DNA from: Oscheius sp. JU75
Lineage: Eukaryota; Nematoda; Chromadorea; Rhabditida; Rhabditidae
Assembly (NCBI GenBank): GCA_037178855.1
Contig: JASJZC010000001.1
Span: 2,914,001-2,978,000, forward strand
Length of the DNA stretch: 64,000 nt
Direction: 5' to 3'
This document shows, piece after piece, positions 1-10,763 of the stretch; position 1 is the first letter of the stretch; the number at the start of each line of letters is the position of its first letter. The position numbers were made by a program, and so were the translations under genes. Under the pieces are notes generated by a model. It ran no database searches. It was not told the DNA's origin and saw only the letters and a program-made list of their open reading frames with translations.

Positions 1-148
1 GCAGAACCCAGACTCTGGACGACCGATGTTTGGTACCCTTATAAATCGAACTCCTCTCGACGTGACTCTCTGAACAAGCCGGACAAAACTTTATTGTGTG
101 AAAGTTGAGCGAAAATCAATATTTGTGATCGAAAGGTTTTAAAAGATA

Positions 149-480
149 AGTTAGGCTATGCTCCTTCGGGGCATGCCTAACTTGTTTCGTCTCTCACTGA
201 ACCCACTTCCCACTTTTGAATTCGCTTCCCCTCTTCTCAACCCTCTTCGAGCCCATTCTCTTACCCTTTGAACCGACTTCCTAAACTTTTAACTCACTTC
301 ATAACCTTGAACCCGGCCTCTTAACTATTGAACCCGCTTCCCATTCTGTCAACCCATTTCCCATCGTTTGATCCCAGACTGACTTAACTTTCAAATAATT
401 ATTAGTGTATACTAATTGCACCAATGGTTTCAGACACACAGACAGACAGAGACGCGAAGACAGTTTTAAAAAAATGGGTT
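149..480 (+). repeat. Hairpin-headed dispersed repeat, copy 1
   Basis: Begins with a strong stem-loop (149-184) whose arms are gttaggc...gcctaac, capped by a C(TTCG)G tetraloop. A T/C-rich stretch with recurring 'ccacttccc' and 'gaaccc' words follows, and then a tail around 405-470 with 'agacgcga' before an A-rich run. The same three parts recur in the same order at 9728-10240. No coding potential is visible. The pairing of copies is seen directly; that this is a mobile or transcribed element is inference. Confidence 0.6.
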
Positions 481-754
481 GTACGGAAAGCGTCCAAAAG
501 AATATTGCACAGAGAACATTTGTATCCGAAAAGGTTCTGCAAAGTCATCGAAAGAAAGTGGCGGCTGAAGACGAAAACCTGAAATACGGTTGAGCAAAGG
601 GATTGGAAAAGACGCTCTCAACCCTGAGAGTGACTAGGAATTGCACAAAGGATGCGGCCGGGCCACTGTAGCGAATAGGAAAAAAAATGCATCTACCACA
701 TGCCTCACTTTGACACATCATTTCAGACCCAAGAAGTCGTTTTCCCGTCGAGCC

Positions 755-805
755 ATGTTCCGCAAAGTTGTAGTTTCTGATCCGGGCTACAACTTTGCGG
801 AGCAT
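755..805. repeat. CAAAGTTGTAG palindrome, copy a
   Basis: Left arm 755-773 (atgttccgcaaagttgtag) is followed after 13 nt by a right arm 787-805 that is its near-perfect reverse complement (one mismatch). This is the cleanest member of a family also seen at 1029-1081, 4042-4091 and 61736-61783, with single arms or variants elsewhere. Confidence 0.75.
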
Positions 806-1028
806 TGCAAGCCTGGATCTGAAAAGATGGGTCGAACTGAGACAATACTAAAAACTGTAAGTACAGGATGACTAGGAAAGTTGCTTTGCACAAAGTTTGC
901 GGCCTGGATACAATAAAAACGTGAAAAAAATGAACAATAGTCAAACGGGAAGAGAAACTAACCTGGTATGGCTGAACCTGAATGGTCTTAATTAACCTAT
1001 CTAATTCTCCTAGAGGTCCCAACTTTGC

Positions 1029-1081
1029 AATGCTCTGCAAATTTGTAGAAAACGTCAAAAGGTGCAACTTTGCAGAGCATT
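1029..1081. repeat. CAAAGTTGTAG palindrome, copy b
   Basis: Arms 1029-1048 and 1062-1081 are reverse complements with a few mismatches, around a 13-nt spacer. The core matches copy a. Confidence 0.7.
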
Positions 1082-1191
1082 GTAGAGGTGAAAAATGGTC
1101 TACTCTACCCAAAATACCCCCGGATTCCAGACTGGAAGTCCTGGATTCTAAGACGGTTCATCCACGATGCCCCCATTCCCCACACCCTTTC

Positions 1192-3030
1192 TCAAACAGA
1201 GAAAAAGACCCCAAATAGGTCAGCATTCTGGCTGACTACGAAAGGAGACATCCTCGAGGAGATGTTTCTGATCTGGTAGACACGATTGACAAGTACGGCC
1301 CAACGATTGTGCACATCGCCGTCGGAGATGTCTTCAGTCAGAGCGAAGAGCATCTCGTACAGTTGCTTGCTCGTATGGGAGAGAACTCCGCTCTGAAGGG
1401 AAAGGTCAGGCGGGGGGAGGCAGTTAGTAATACCATCGTACTGTCCAGATGGTCTGGATTGAAAAGGAGCAGAGCACTGATGACAGCCAGCTCCTGCTCG
1501 TTCAACTCCATCTCGGCTAGAGCACCGGCAAAGCGGAACATCCACATTACCAGACGCTGTAGGTCTTCTGGAATACAGTAGTCAGCCGTTGTTGTCTTCT
1601 CTTACCGTTGTCCTCTTCAATATCGACAGCTACAAGATCCAGAAGATGTTGTTGATCCACAATCGTGCCGTCCGGGAACAGGAAGACCTTTTCCTTTACA
1701 TCGAAGAGAGACAGAAAGCGGAGGATCTGCACTTCGAGGAGGGACTCATGAAGAAGCTGAGACTGAGCTGAGACGGGCAGCTGAATCAGAGGATGTTTTC
1801 CTGTCTCAAAAAGGGCAGTTACATGGAGCCAGACTGGCAAGTGCTGCGCGAAGACAGTGTTCCTATGGACGATGGGACGGATGAGGTCAGCCAGTCGACT
1901 GTCAGCACTGCTCGCACTGTCAGTTGGCGTCGACTGTGGGGCGGGCGAAGATAGGGGCTGATCTACCAGTTTGCAGAAAGCCGAGGTGATTCGGTTAACC
2001 TAGAAACGGAGGGTTGGGGCGAGAGACAAAGGAGAGCTCTTGCGCCAGAGAGCGACGCAACTGAACGGCGGATTTGGCTACTGGGAGTGGGAGACATCTA
2101 GACAAATAGACTCTACCTCTTCAAGGAGTTCAGTCTGTTCGGGAAGAGAGGTTTTAAGGGCTGACAGATGGGATTCCAACTTCCTCTTCTCCCGATTCCC
2201 CTTGATCAGCTCGCGCTTCTGCACTCGTTCCACGTCGTTCAGGACAACTGGAAAGAATTGGATAGTGGGACAGAGTGGCAGAGAGAGGCTCACGTTCAGT
2301 GCTCATTCCATTCTCCACACATTTCAGGTAGCGACAACGTTGACAGACGTTCCTAGTGTGCTTGTTCACATCACAGTTCTCGCCAGTCTTGCATTCGTAC
2401 TCCAGATGACGCTGAACATATTTTGGTAGGAGGATACTGTGACTGGATACCTGGGATGTCCTTCTGAAGAATCCCTTACATCCTTCGCAAGTGATAGCCC
2501 GATAGTGTAGACCTGTGGCGAGATCTCCGCAAACGACACAGAGCTGTCCGTCACCCATGTACGATGGCATGTACGGGGTGGCTGGAAATTAATTGTACAA
2601 TTGGTTGTTAATATCTTTACATCATTTTTTTTCCACACCCTTGTAGATGATTATCTCTAAAGACTGCGCCAGAACCTGGCTGTAAATGTGCCAGTGGCAG
2701 AGCACATGCGTCTATTGTAAACCGTAACCCGAGAGCCAAGTGGTCGACTCGGAGCCGGGAGGAATTGTTGTTCACTGCTGCCGGCGATGACGCAACAGAC
2801 AGACGGTGCCATCGGGTCACCTAACCTGGGGGAACAGGTGCTTTTGGGAGGTAGTCAGGACTGACTGTAGGACTGCAAAGCAAGGACCGAACGATTGAGG
2901 GAAGTACTCGAACAGTTTCAGAGTACCATACTCCTTCACTGAAGCGCATCTCTAAACTGGAGATGTCAAAAGAATTGTTCTGGGCAATCAAATTCAAGCG
3001 CAGATTCCTCGAGTCGCGAGCCACGGAATG
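1192..3030 (-). CDS. Nuclear hormone receptor
   Basis: Ligand-regulated (or orphan) transcription factor acting in the nucleus. The DNA-binding domain lies at about 2581-2330 (minus). It has the CVVCGD start of zinc finger 1, a P-box CEGCKGFFRRT (EGCKG type), and a second finger with CDVNKHTRNVCQRCRYLKC. A 39-nt intron splits the two fingers. The ligand-binding domain is encoded by exons between about 1840 and 1192. They join cleanly as ...EEDN/EDLQRLVMWMFRFAGAL... and ...NPDHLDSM/SGVLSHT..., with typical LBD words such as MELNEQELAVISALLLFNPD. The stop is at 1192-1194. The upstream exon (2828 to about 3030) joins the DBD exon in phase, giving PKAPVPPATPYMPSYMGDG. The true start codon was not resolved. 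The hinge between about 2150 and 1840 is only approximate. The family is greatly expanded in nematodes, so no one-to-one name is offered. Confidence 0.88.
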
Positions 3031-3420
3031 CCTTTGAAACCACAGAGCTGGGTCTGAACTTTGTATAGATGGGTCCTCGATCTTTACGCAACTCGATAAG
3101 AGAACGCAACATGGCGTCGTCTCTCGACTGACCGTAACCCCTGATCCCTGCTGTCCGACAGAATCCCAGTAAACCCACCTTTACAGCGTTGCCGATTCGG
3201 AGTGACGTTGTGTATGACAGGAGCCATGTTCATTCAAAGCAGAGCGTTCAGTTGGTTGTCCAACAGAACTTCTGAACAACGTCTGACTCCGCCTCCCCCT
3301 CTGGACGCTGACCTCGACCGCGGAGTTGCGCAAGTCGCTCTGGAAGAGCTGGTAAACAGCCCAAGACGGTCAGGCAAATACTGCTTTTGGTCAAGAAGAA
3401 TTCTAATGTAAGAAGATTTA

Positions 3421-6400
3421 TCAGTAGGCCCCGCCACATTCAGGCACATTTCTGGCATGATCACAGACGAGAACGCGCTCGTTGAAGACAGTTCCAGGGG
3501 CGCAGGGACGAGATGTCCATTTTTCTTAAAAGGTTTTTGTCTTGGAGAAAACTGAGTTCATACCATGAACACACTGATAGTACTTGGAGCAGTCATAGGG
3601 GTCTCTTCTGTAGGCAGTTGCCGACTCTTGGCATTTCTCCCGGCAGTCACCAGGGACACAGATTCCATTGATGAACCTCTGTCCGTAAGGACAGATTTGT
3701 CTCTTCCATTCACCGTAGTAACAGACCTAAGAAGGACTACAGTACTCCGAATCCACTATGGGCACCTGGTACTCTTGACACGAAATGGGCTTGGTGTCTC
3801 CGGCATAGCAGGTCGGTGGAGACAGAGGGGCTGTCTGCTTCTCGCAGATCAGACTGACAAAGTTGAAGACGTGACCCTCGGAACAGGCTCTCTCCTCCCA
3901 ACGTCCGTTGATACAGACTGTGTAGACGGCAGGATTCGGCTGCAGCGATTGTGGGGGGAGGACTGAACCTTCCTGGCAGACCGGGACGTCTGAAGACATA
4001 CCGATTTTTCAGGTCCAAGGAATGATTTTATAGCCAAACAGTGTTCTACGAAGTTGTAGAACGGACCGACCTCTGCAACTGTGCAGAACATCACCAGGCG
4101 GAAAAATAACTCAAAAGTTTTGACTAATCATTGTACTTTTGGACACACGAACGACTTTGCCTAGTAGTCCCAGGATTCGAAAGCAAAAGTTAGTAACAGG
4201 ATTCTGTTTCAAAACACTACTTAGGTGCATAGTTTGTACTGAATACAGTAACCATCGACTTACAGTAAGTCTTGGCGCACTCAGTCTCAGTACATCCACC
4301 GTTAGAGAAGACCTTGTTCTTATTGCACTGTCCGTCGATGTACTTCCCTTGGAGACAGTATCTGAACACTTCCTCTTCACTTTTAACCCTCTGGTAGTCT
4401 ACCTGTATTTTCCACAGGTTGGGAGAGGAATGTACGTGCCATCTTTGCACTCGGCAGAGCACTCATATCTGAAGTTTCAATTGGCACAGTTTGAAAAGAG
4501 ATAGAGAGACACCTACCCTTCTTCACATTCTCTCGACCCGGGATTGTATCCGGATCCCGCCAAGCAGATCTGAGCGACCATGTGTCCATTCTGACATACC
4601 AGATATTTGGTACAGTCGAACGGATCCACAGCCTGTTCTCCGTCAACACAGTCGATACCGTAACCGTTGTCAGTCGGAGGTGGGGCCGGGGGCTGAGTCT
4701 CTGCAGTTCCAGGTATCACAACTGGTTCCTGTTGGAAGGTGGGACATTTTCCGGGAATACAGCTCTTTGAGACGGTATCTGGAAAAGAGTACTTGGTGTG
4801 AGAGACAGTTACCGTAGAGATATCCTTCGGGACAGGTCATCTCGATCCATCTGGCCGATCTGCACTCAAGAAGACGACTACAGTCTCTAACTGAAGGGTT
4901 CAGGACCCTCTGGAAAGAAGTAGAGACAGACTACAGAGTACCGTACCTCTCCCTCTTGGCATTGAGACTCCTGAGCTACCGAACATTCTTGATCGAAATG
5001 CGACTCTACACAAGCTGACTGATGAGAGCTCCAAACCTGTTCAGCTTGACAACTGAAACCAATGGAGTACACGAAAATCAGTTTACTAACCGTTGTGCCT
5101 GCCATTGTCCTCCAGAGCACTGGAAATAGGCAGAGCAGTCGTTCTGATTGGCTTGTCTTGTGTCTTCCGGGCACTGTGCAGGGATACTGGTCAACTGGGA
5201 CAAATGTTGAGGCTGTCCACAGCCCTGACAGTAGGCTGAAACTCATAACTGTGCCCAAAATGCAGCGCAAATCAATATGTCTCGCCGGTATCACCGTCCT
5301 GCTAAGTGGCGTCTTGCCCGTATTGTTTCGGCAGCCGCATTCAATGGGGTTCGAGACCAAAGAGATGTTATCAGCTTTTTAGCTCCCATATTTACCGTCA
5401 AGGTAAGGGAATTCTCTGACCTCTTCAAGGAGTGTATGAGGAATTTTTGGATAAGTTCAGTCGGGGTTTCCGGCTGGACAGCAAGATTAAGTTTTTTTTT
5501 GAGAAGTTTGTATAAAAACGTACCAGAGACTCTTCCTCTCTTATTATGGCACTTCTCCAGTCTGTAGCGACCTTTCTGACAAATTCGGTAGGCCTGACAA
5601 TCCGGTGTCAAGATGACATCCCCTTCGCGACAGGCATACTGAAAATTCTCTCCTTCCTCCCCCAGAACTTTTCCTCACATTATTGCAAGTGGTACTGTAG
5701 ACGCACTTCTTCGTGTTCCCGTCGAAAATATGATTGGGCGGACAGATGATCTCGTCGAAACCGTGACCATTACAGACCAGAGCCTTTCCACAGGAAATGA
5801 ATCGGACGACTCCGTACTGACATTTGGTCGGAGAGAGACAGGTGTAGCTCTGTTCACATTCTCCCTTCAACTGATTCCAGGCGGTTCCTTCGGCACAGGA
5901 CAAGCTGGTCCAGGTGTTCTGGGCACAGGCAAAGTACTCATTGCAACTGGAAGCTGGTCGAGTCTCTCCCTCTTGACAAACTGGACAGTCGGTCGCCTCG
6001 GGTCGAACACAGTTGGTTCCGTCAAAGATGGTTCTTTCGGGACAATAGAGATACTTTCCCGTCACAGTACAAGTAGACGCTTTGGCAATTGCCCAGAGAG
6101 ACTGACTGGTACTCTCGACCACTGAAAGTAGGTCCCTGTCTCTCTATCTTTGACTCACTAGCAACTCCCTCCCATAACACAGGTATCCCCCTGCTTCCAA
6201 GGACGACACTGTTGAATAGTACCATCATAAATGGACCCAGCTGGACATCGAATGATAGACGGACGAGGAAGACAGTTCACATACCTGAACCGAATGTTAG
6301 CATCCTTGAACAATCGGTCACCATTGATTACAGCCTTCCGTCTGTGATTGCTGTTGCTGCTGGCGCGAGACATGTTGATGAAGACTAGGATAGGGAGTGC

Positions 6401-6940
6401 ATAACTGTTGGAGGAAGTAATCCCTGATTCCGATTGAAGCTTGTCCATAGCACTGGAGACTGGACTGTCTACAGGAGAGGTCAGTGTGCATTGTGTAGCC
6501 ATTGGGACAAGCTGCCGCCACTGGACGACCTCCGGTACAGATGAGAGCCTGTCTAGAACAGCCCTGAGTGACAGTTAAGAGGTGGGCCAGTTCAGGGGAA
6601 CCACAGAAACCGATTTGTCCGGCCAGACGACTCGTCTCTTCATTAAGGAAGGAAATGGAAGAGTCATGGCATTCGGGACCGGCTGGACGGCACATTTCTT
6701 GATGGAACACCTGAAAAGAAGAGATTGTCCCTATCCCCGTTCTTTCTAACTGACCTCTCCCCTAACAGGACACTTTCTAACTGCTGCAATCCCTTGGTTA
6801 CACTCTACAAAGTGAGAGCTGCATGCTCCGAGTTGGATGTATCTCTTCTGAGAGCAGAGAACATTGAGAGAATCTTGTCTGATGATCGGTCCTTGAGATC
6901 CAACGACCGTAGAGACGGTCAGAAGGAGAAAGAATAGCAT
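3421..6940 (-). CDS. cbd-1: Multi-domain chitin-binding (peritrophin-A, CBM14) secreted protein, CBD-1-like
   Basis: Probably an extracellular chitin-binding protein of the eggshell, by analogy with nematode CBD-1. The start at 6940 gives a clear signal peptide (MLFFLLLTVSTVVGS). About a dozen Cys-rich repeats follow, each with the CBM14 layout of C...DC..Y..C..G....C..G..F....C. Examples are CPVCQEGETRP...CNEYFACAQ, CVDGEQAVDPFDCTKYLVC and YDCSKYYQCVHG. The last exons join as YYQCVHG/KWTSRPCAPGT and end ...NVPECGGAY, with the stop at 3421-3423. The gene has many short introns; the one around 5520-5290 is longer and carries a dispersed repeat also found at 7229. The number of domains agrees with the 12 reported for C. 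elegans CBD-1, but orthology rests on architecture only, so the symbol is tentative. Confidence 0.82.
4042..4091. repeat. CAAAGTTGTAG palindrome, copy c (in cbd-1-like intron)
   Basis: Arms tgttctacgaagttgtag (4042-4059) and ctgcaactgtgcagaaca (4074-4091) are imperfect reverse complements. The copy falls in an intron of the chitin-binding protein gene. Confidence 0.6.
5367..5485. repeat. Dispersed repeat C, intronic copy
   Basis: About 119 nt beginning 'gttatcagcttttt' and ending 'cggctggaca', matching 7229-7345 at roughly 80-85% by eye in the same orientation. It lies wholly in an intron of the chitin-binding protein gene, while the other copy is just beyond the 5' end of that gene. A short duplication or a small mobile element could both explain this. 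Confidence 0.65.
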
Positions 6941-6968
6941 TTTCGAGAAGGAATCATGTTCCTATCAC

Positions 6969-6975
6969 TTTTATA
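6969..6975 (-). promoter_or_regulatory. TATA-like box upstream of the cbd-1-like gene
   Basis: Reads TATAAAA on the minus strand, about 30 nt before the chosen start codon at 6940. The position suits a core promoter with a very short leader. This is pattern matching only. Confidence 0.35.
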
Positions 6976-7228
6976 GAGTCAATGATGAATGTTGTGCTCA
7001 CTCATTCCCCCGGACGAACATTGTTTTTGGCTGTTTGTGGAAATCGGGAAGAATAGGAAGGGGAGCATCACAGGCACATTCCTTGGTCTGACTCTTTTCC
7101 CCGAAGACTGGAGGCCAACGGAAAAAGTTCTGAGACTTCTAAAAAAAATAAAAGTCGTTTTGTCAGGAGAGTCTCCCCCGTATCGCCTCGACAGCTGCTT
7201 GTAATGGAAGAAATATTTCTTGTTGTGT

Positions 7229-7345
7229 TATCAGCTTTTCAGCTCCCATATACCGTCAAGAGGTAAGGGAAAAACTCTGATCTCCTTTGGAGTGTTTGAG
7301 AATTTTTGGTAGAGTCCAGTCGGGGTTTCTGGCTGGACAACAAGT
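7229..7345. repeat. Dispersed repeat C, intergenic copy
   Basis: Second copy of the repeat at 5367-5485 in the same orientation, sharing 'cagctcccata', 'ccgtcaag', 'ggtaaggga' and 'gtcggggtttc'. Confidence 0.65.
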
Positions 7346-7364
7346 ATAAACTAGAACTGTGTTT

Positions 7365-7668
7365 CTATTGGATTGGATCACAACAGCCCAAAGAGACTTC
7401 GAAATATCATTTGTTTCTACTTCAATAGATGAATAGATTACTTTGCGTCAAGATGCCTTTCACAGGGTTTCACTCCGTCTATAACACAGAATTTCACTAC
7501 CTCTGCCGCATCATCTCCTATTACAGACCGTCTAATATCCCAGCAGTGGGCAGAATCATCGGTTTAATTACCCAAGTTTGAGGTATTCAAATGTTTCCGA
7601 CCCTGCTCTCAAAAAGAGGTTGAAAGAAATTTTGGAACAGTCTTCCCTCTCCTGGGAAGACAACAAGA
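7365..7668 (+). repeat. Repeat A-B unit, copy 1
   Basis: Part A (about 7365-7495, with 'catttgtttctacttca' and 'gtcaagatgcctttcac') is followed by part B (about 7530-7668, containing 'ggtttaattacccaagt' and ending in a short palindrome of ccttccc/gggaagg type). The whole unit recurs reversed at 14380-14640. B alone recurs reversed at 8088-8222 and forward at 14750-14885. A alone recurs at 8325-8425. No transposase is encoded. Confidence 0.7.
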
Positions 7669-8087
7669 TTGAAACATTAGAATTTTCTTTACACAAAAGA
7701 AAGGGCCAATTCTATCAAACTACTTCTCCTGCAGCAGTTTCTTTAAAAATGGATGACGGGAGCGATGCTTCGGGTTGCGGGTGGGAGCTGACTGGTCCGG
7801 ATCCATGGGAACTGTCTTCTGCTACTCTCCTAACAGCTCGTTCTTGCTAGTTCTTTCGCTAGTTTGTAACTTCCAGATAGTTTGTACTGTTTTGAAGGCA
7901 GAAACAGTTTCCGGGTTCAAGTGCACTGCCGTGAGACTACCGTGGGTCTGAAACTGAAATGCTAATTTATTCAGAAAACAAGGGGAACACCTACTTAGCC
8001 TCTGACGAAGAAAATTAGCGGAATCGTGATTACGATTTAATGCGCCGGAATAACACCGATTGACTTTAAAAGTTTGGTAGTGTTGCC

Positions 8088-8222
8088 TTCCCAGTGAAGG
8101 GAAGACGGGTCCAAAATTTCTTACAACCTCTGTTTGAGAGCAGGGTCGGAAACATTTGAATACCTCAAACTTGGGTAATTAAACCGACGATTCTGCTTAC
8201 TGCTGGGATATCAGGTGGTGGA
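8088..8222 (-). repeat. Repeat B, inverted copy facing 7530-7668
   Basis: Reverse complement of B in the copy at 7530-7668, about 420 nt away, so the two could form a long foldback. It shares the 'acttgggtaattaaacc' word and the palindromic end. Confidence 0.7.
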
Positions 8223-8324
8223 GATGGGGAGAGGGAGCTGTGGAGACCGGGAGCAGCTGACTGACATGACTATTTAGGCATCTTTTCTAACATGAAGAGA
8301 ATTATTCTAGATGAAAGCTGTTTC

Positions 8325-8425
8325 TATTGGGTCGTGGCAGTCGAAAAGACTACAAAATACCATTTGTTTCAACTTCAGTGGATGAATAAATCATTTTCCG
8401 TCAAGATGCCTTTCACTGGCTTAAG
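8325..8425 (+). repeat. Repeat A, solo copy
   Basis: Matches 7365-7480 in the same orientation (gtttctattggg, catttgtttcaacttca, gtcaagatgcctttcac). Confidence 0.6.
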
Positions 8426-8524
8426 GGGAGAAAACTAATTAACAAGGGATTCGACTAGGGAGAGGGAGTATGAGAAATAATGAAAGTAGAGGTTCTAGCC
8501 CCAAAGGGGCGATAGCGAAACTTA
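8425..8524 (+). repeat. 100-bp direct repeat, copy 1
   Basis: From 'ggggagaaaactaatta' to 'ggggcgatagcgaaact' it is nearly identical (only a few differences) to 12978-13077, 4.5 kb away in the same orientation. It ends in a small GC-rich stem gcccc-aaa-ggggc. High identity suggests recent duplication or mobility. Confidence 0.8.
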
Positions 8525-8754
8525 CGAAACGTAAAAACAGTATTTTTTGAGTTTTCATAAAGACCAAAACTAGAAATTTGATGAACCCTTTACTGGAGTC
8601 TATTCTTGAGGGACATTTGCTGGATCTGTCTTCGCGGCGCAGAAAGATAGTCCTTGTCGGCCATGGTCCAATCGTCCGATTCGTCTCCCGCAGCCACAGA
8701 AGTCAGCAAAAACTTGATTTTCTTTTTCTTTTCCTGCTGCATATTTGGCTCTTA

Positions 8755-8815
8755 CTTTTCAGTGGAGAGGACAGAATCGTACTTCGGAGATCTCGATCGT
8801 CGTGATAAGAAAATG
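8755..8815 (+). pseudogene. Chemoreceptor 3'-end remnant
   Basis: After an acceptor-like 'ttttcag', the sequence encodes WRGQNRTSEISIVVIRK and a stop. This is almost the same as the C-terminus of the chemoreceptor gene ending at 12486 (WRGQNRTSEISIIVIKK), and the match continues into the 3' flank. No complete upstream 7TM region is visible here, so this looks like a broken or displaced paralogue. It may instead be the last exon of a gene too diverged to see. Confidence 0.55.
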
Positions 8816-9727
8816 AATAAAGAAGAGAAAACTTGCAAACATTATATGCTATTTTCCGTGGGATTGCCCCAAAAATTTGCTCCAACTTTCAAATACTTCG
8901 AATAATTTTAAACGTTAGTAATTGGGACATTACAGCGTATCATTGGCATATTACCAACTCGAATCGAGATCTAGGCTGAGGATTTTTTTTTCCATTTTCT
9001 ACAAGTTGAATGACCCATCATTCCCCGAAGCATGAAACATATCCAATTGTACATTCTGTGGACCGTTTGAAGCCTAATCGTTGAATATTTGAGTTATTGC
9101 AACTGAATTCACCTGCCAGCATCACCCCACAAAAATCGGATAGAAACGTTTGCTTCAATGAACGCTAAGACCCGCATAGCTTAGAAACAGATAAATTAGG
9201 TTGGTACTTGCTTACAGTCCAGATCCATTGTTAAAATCGTCATTCATTGTTTTCAAATTATTCTTGGCTTAGGGCCCCCGCAGGGGCATAGTAACTATTA
9301 GAGCAAACTTTTTGCTTGATATAATTAAAATACTGACTTTTGATATGACAGATGTTCCAATTGGATACGTACCCATTTATTCATCATATCATATGTCAGC
9401 CAAAAATTGTGCTGCCGCCGGCGTTGGGCTATCTCAAAAGAGCCAGGAAACTATGTGTTTCTGCCGAAAACAGTCGAAAAAATATTTGGATCCGGAAGGA
9501 GCGAATCAGAGAGGTCAAAAACAGGACTGACGAGCCAGACTGGTGGAAATTTGCGAAAAGTTTTACCTTTTCGATAATACCAACCGATTTTATACCACCG
9601 GTGAGCTACACTACTACGAACCAAAATATTTCGTTAGCTTTTTTGCTTGGTCACTACACCCTAGTCTAATAGGATTGGATAGAGTTGAACCATGGTATCA
9701 CCACATTCGCCATAATTTTCTGACAAC

Positions 9728-10240
9728 AAGTTAGGCCGCCGCCCCTTCGGGGCGGTAGCCTAACTTGTTGCGCTTCTTGAGGCATATCTACCTTGTCCTT
9801 TACCCAGCAAAAACGATTGCTAATGACCATTTCTAATCAGTGAGACCCACTTCCCACTCTTTGACTCCACTTTCTATCCCTCAAACCCACTTCCCTTTCA
9901 CTCCTTGAACCCATTTTTCCGATTTCTCGATCCAACTCCCTGTCCAAGTAATGCTATCGTCCCTAGGGAACCCAATGACAGTTATATCCTCTGATACCTT
10001 TGAACTTTGCCCGGTTTCTACTCTCTTCTGTCAGTCTGTCCTGGTCCTTCTCTCTCACTTCGCCCTGTTCGCATTTTCCCCGCCAGTCGAGCTACCATGA
10101 CAGAAGCAACGTCCTCTCAAAGAAGGTATCTCCCGAACTGACTTGTCTTGCCAACACTTAGCGTGCGCACAAAATAGTGCACACTAATTGGCAATATTGG
10201 CTTCGGACAGACATAGACGCGAGGACATTTTAAATTAGAT
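9728..10240 (+). repeat. Hairpin-headed dispersed repeat, copy 2
   Basis: Starts with a stem-loop at 9730-9767 (arms gttaggc...gcctaac, inner GC stem, TTCG loop) followed by 'aacttgtt'. A C/T-rich body with 'cccacttcccactcttt' comes next, and then a tail near 10180-10230 with 'agacgcgaggaca' and 'ttttaaa'. The order and spacing mirror 149-480. Confidence 0.6.
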
Positions 10241-10763
10241 TCAAAATTTTGAAAAACCTTCACTTTTGTGTTCTATAAACTTTCCAGAATCATTTATAGT
10301 AAATTTGTGAAACGTTTCATAAATCAAGATCTGCTTGATTAGCAGTCATTGAGGGTGAAGAGGAAAAGGATTTGCGACTGCCATAGCTCGATGTACCTTC
10401 CCCGACCCCTTTATGTTAACATATATTATTGCAATGACTGTAGATCTAAGAGACCTCAGACAGAACACCACTTCCAAGTCTTCCAGGGTCTTTTAGGAAT
10501 CGTACAGAAAGAACGCCCTGTCACAGAAATGGACCCCTTTGAATGACCTCGGTGCGAAATGGCGGCGAAAGTTGCAGCTGCTATTATCAAACAAGCCTTC
10601 GAATCACATCTTGTCAAAATATTCATTACAGCCTTCCCATGTGTTCTACCTGTCAGAAGTATTCCCTTGCATTCCTTGACTGCTAACTCCCCTCTTCAAG
10701 CTACACAATCTTTTTTATGCAGTTATAGCTAGAAAAGACAGCTGGGACAGTTCCATCTCATTC

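Larger units (their letters stand above)
1..1191. other. Gene-free left flank
   Basis: No coding exons recognised. The stretch holds the hairpin-headed repeat (149-480), a degenerate duplicated block (about 625-665 and 870-905, sharing a 'tgactaggaa' and 'gcacaaag' pattern), and two palindromes described separately. It lies downstream of the nuclear receptor gene. Confidence 0.5.
6941..10763. other. Gene-poor repeat-rich stretch
   Basis: Apart from the repeats and the chemoreceptor tail listed separately, I see no convincing gene. Open frames at 9312-9734 and 10349-10546 lack domain signatures and credible splice partners. A small GC-rich stem lies near 9270 (gccccc-gca-ggggc). Confidence 0.5.

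Noticed and set aside
9312-9734. Overlapping open frames in the gene-poor block
   Set aside because: Three frames are open at once, as in chance AT-rich DNA; no receptor or other motif is recognisable.
10349-10546. Open frame of 65 codons before the chemoreceptor gene
   Set aside because: No domain signature, no splice partner, and composition like the surrounding repeat DNA.
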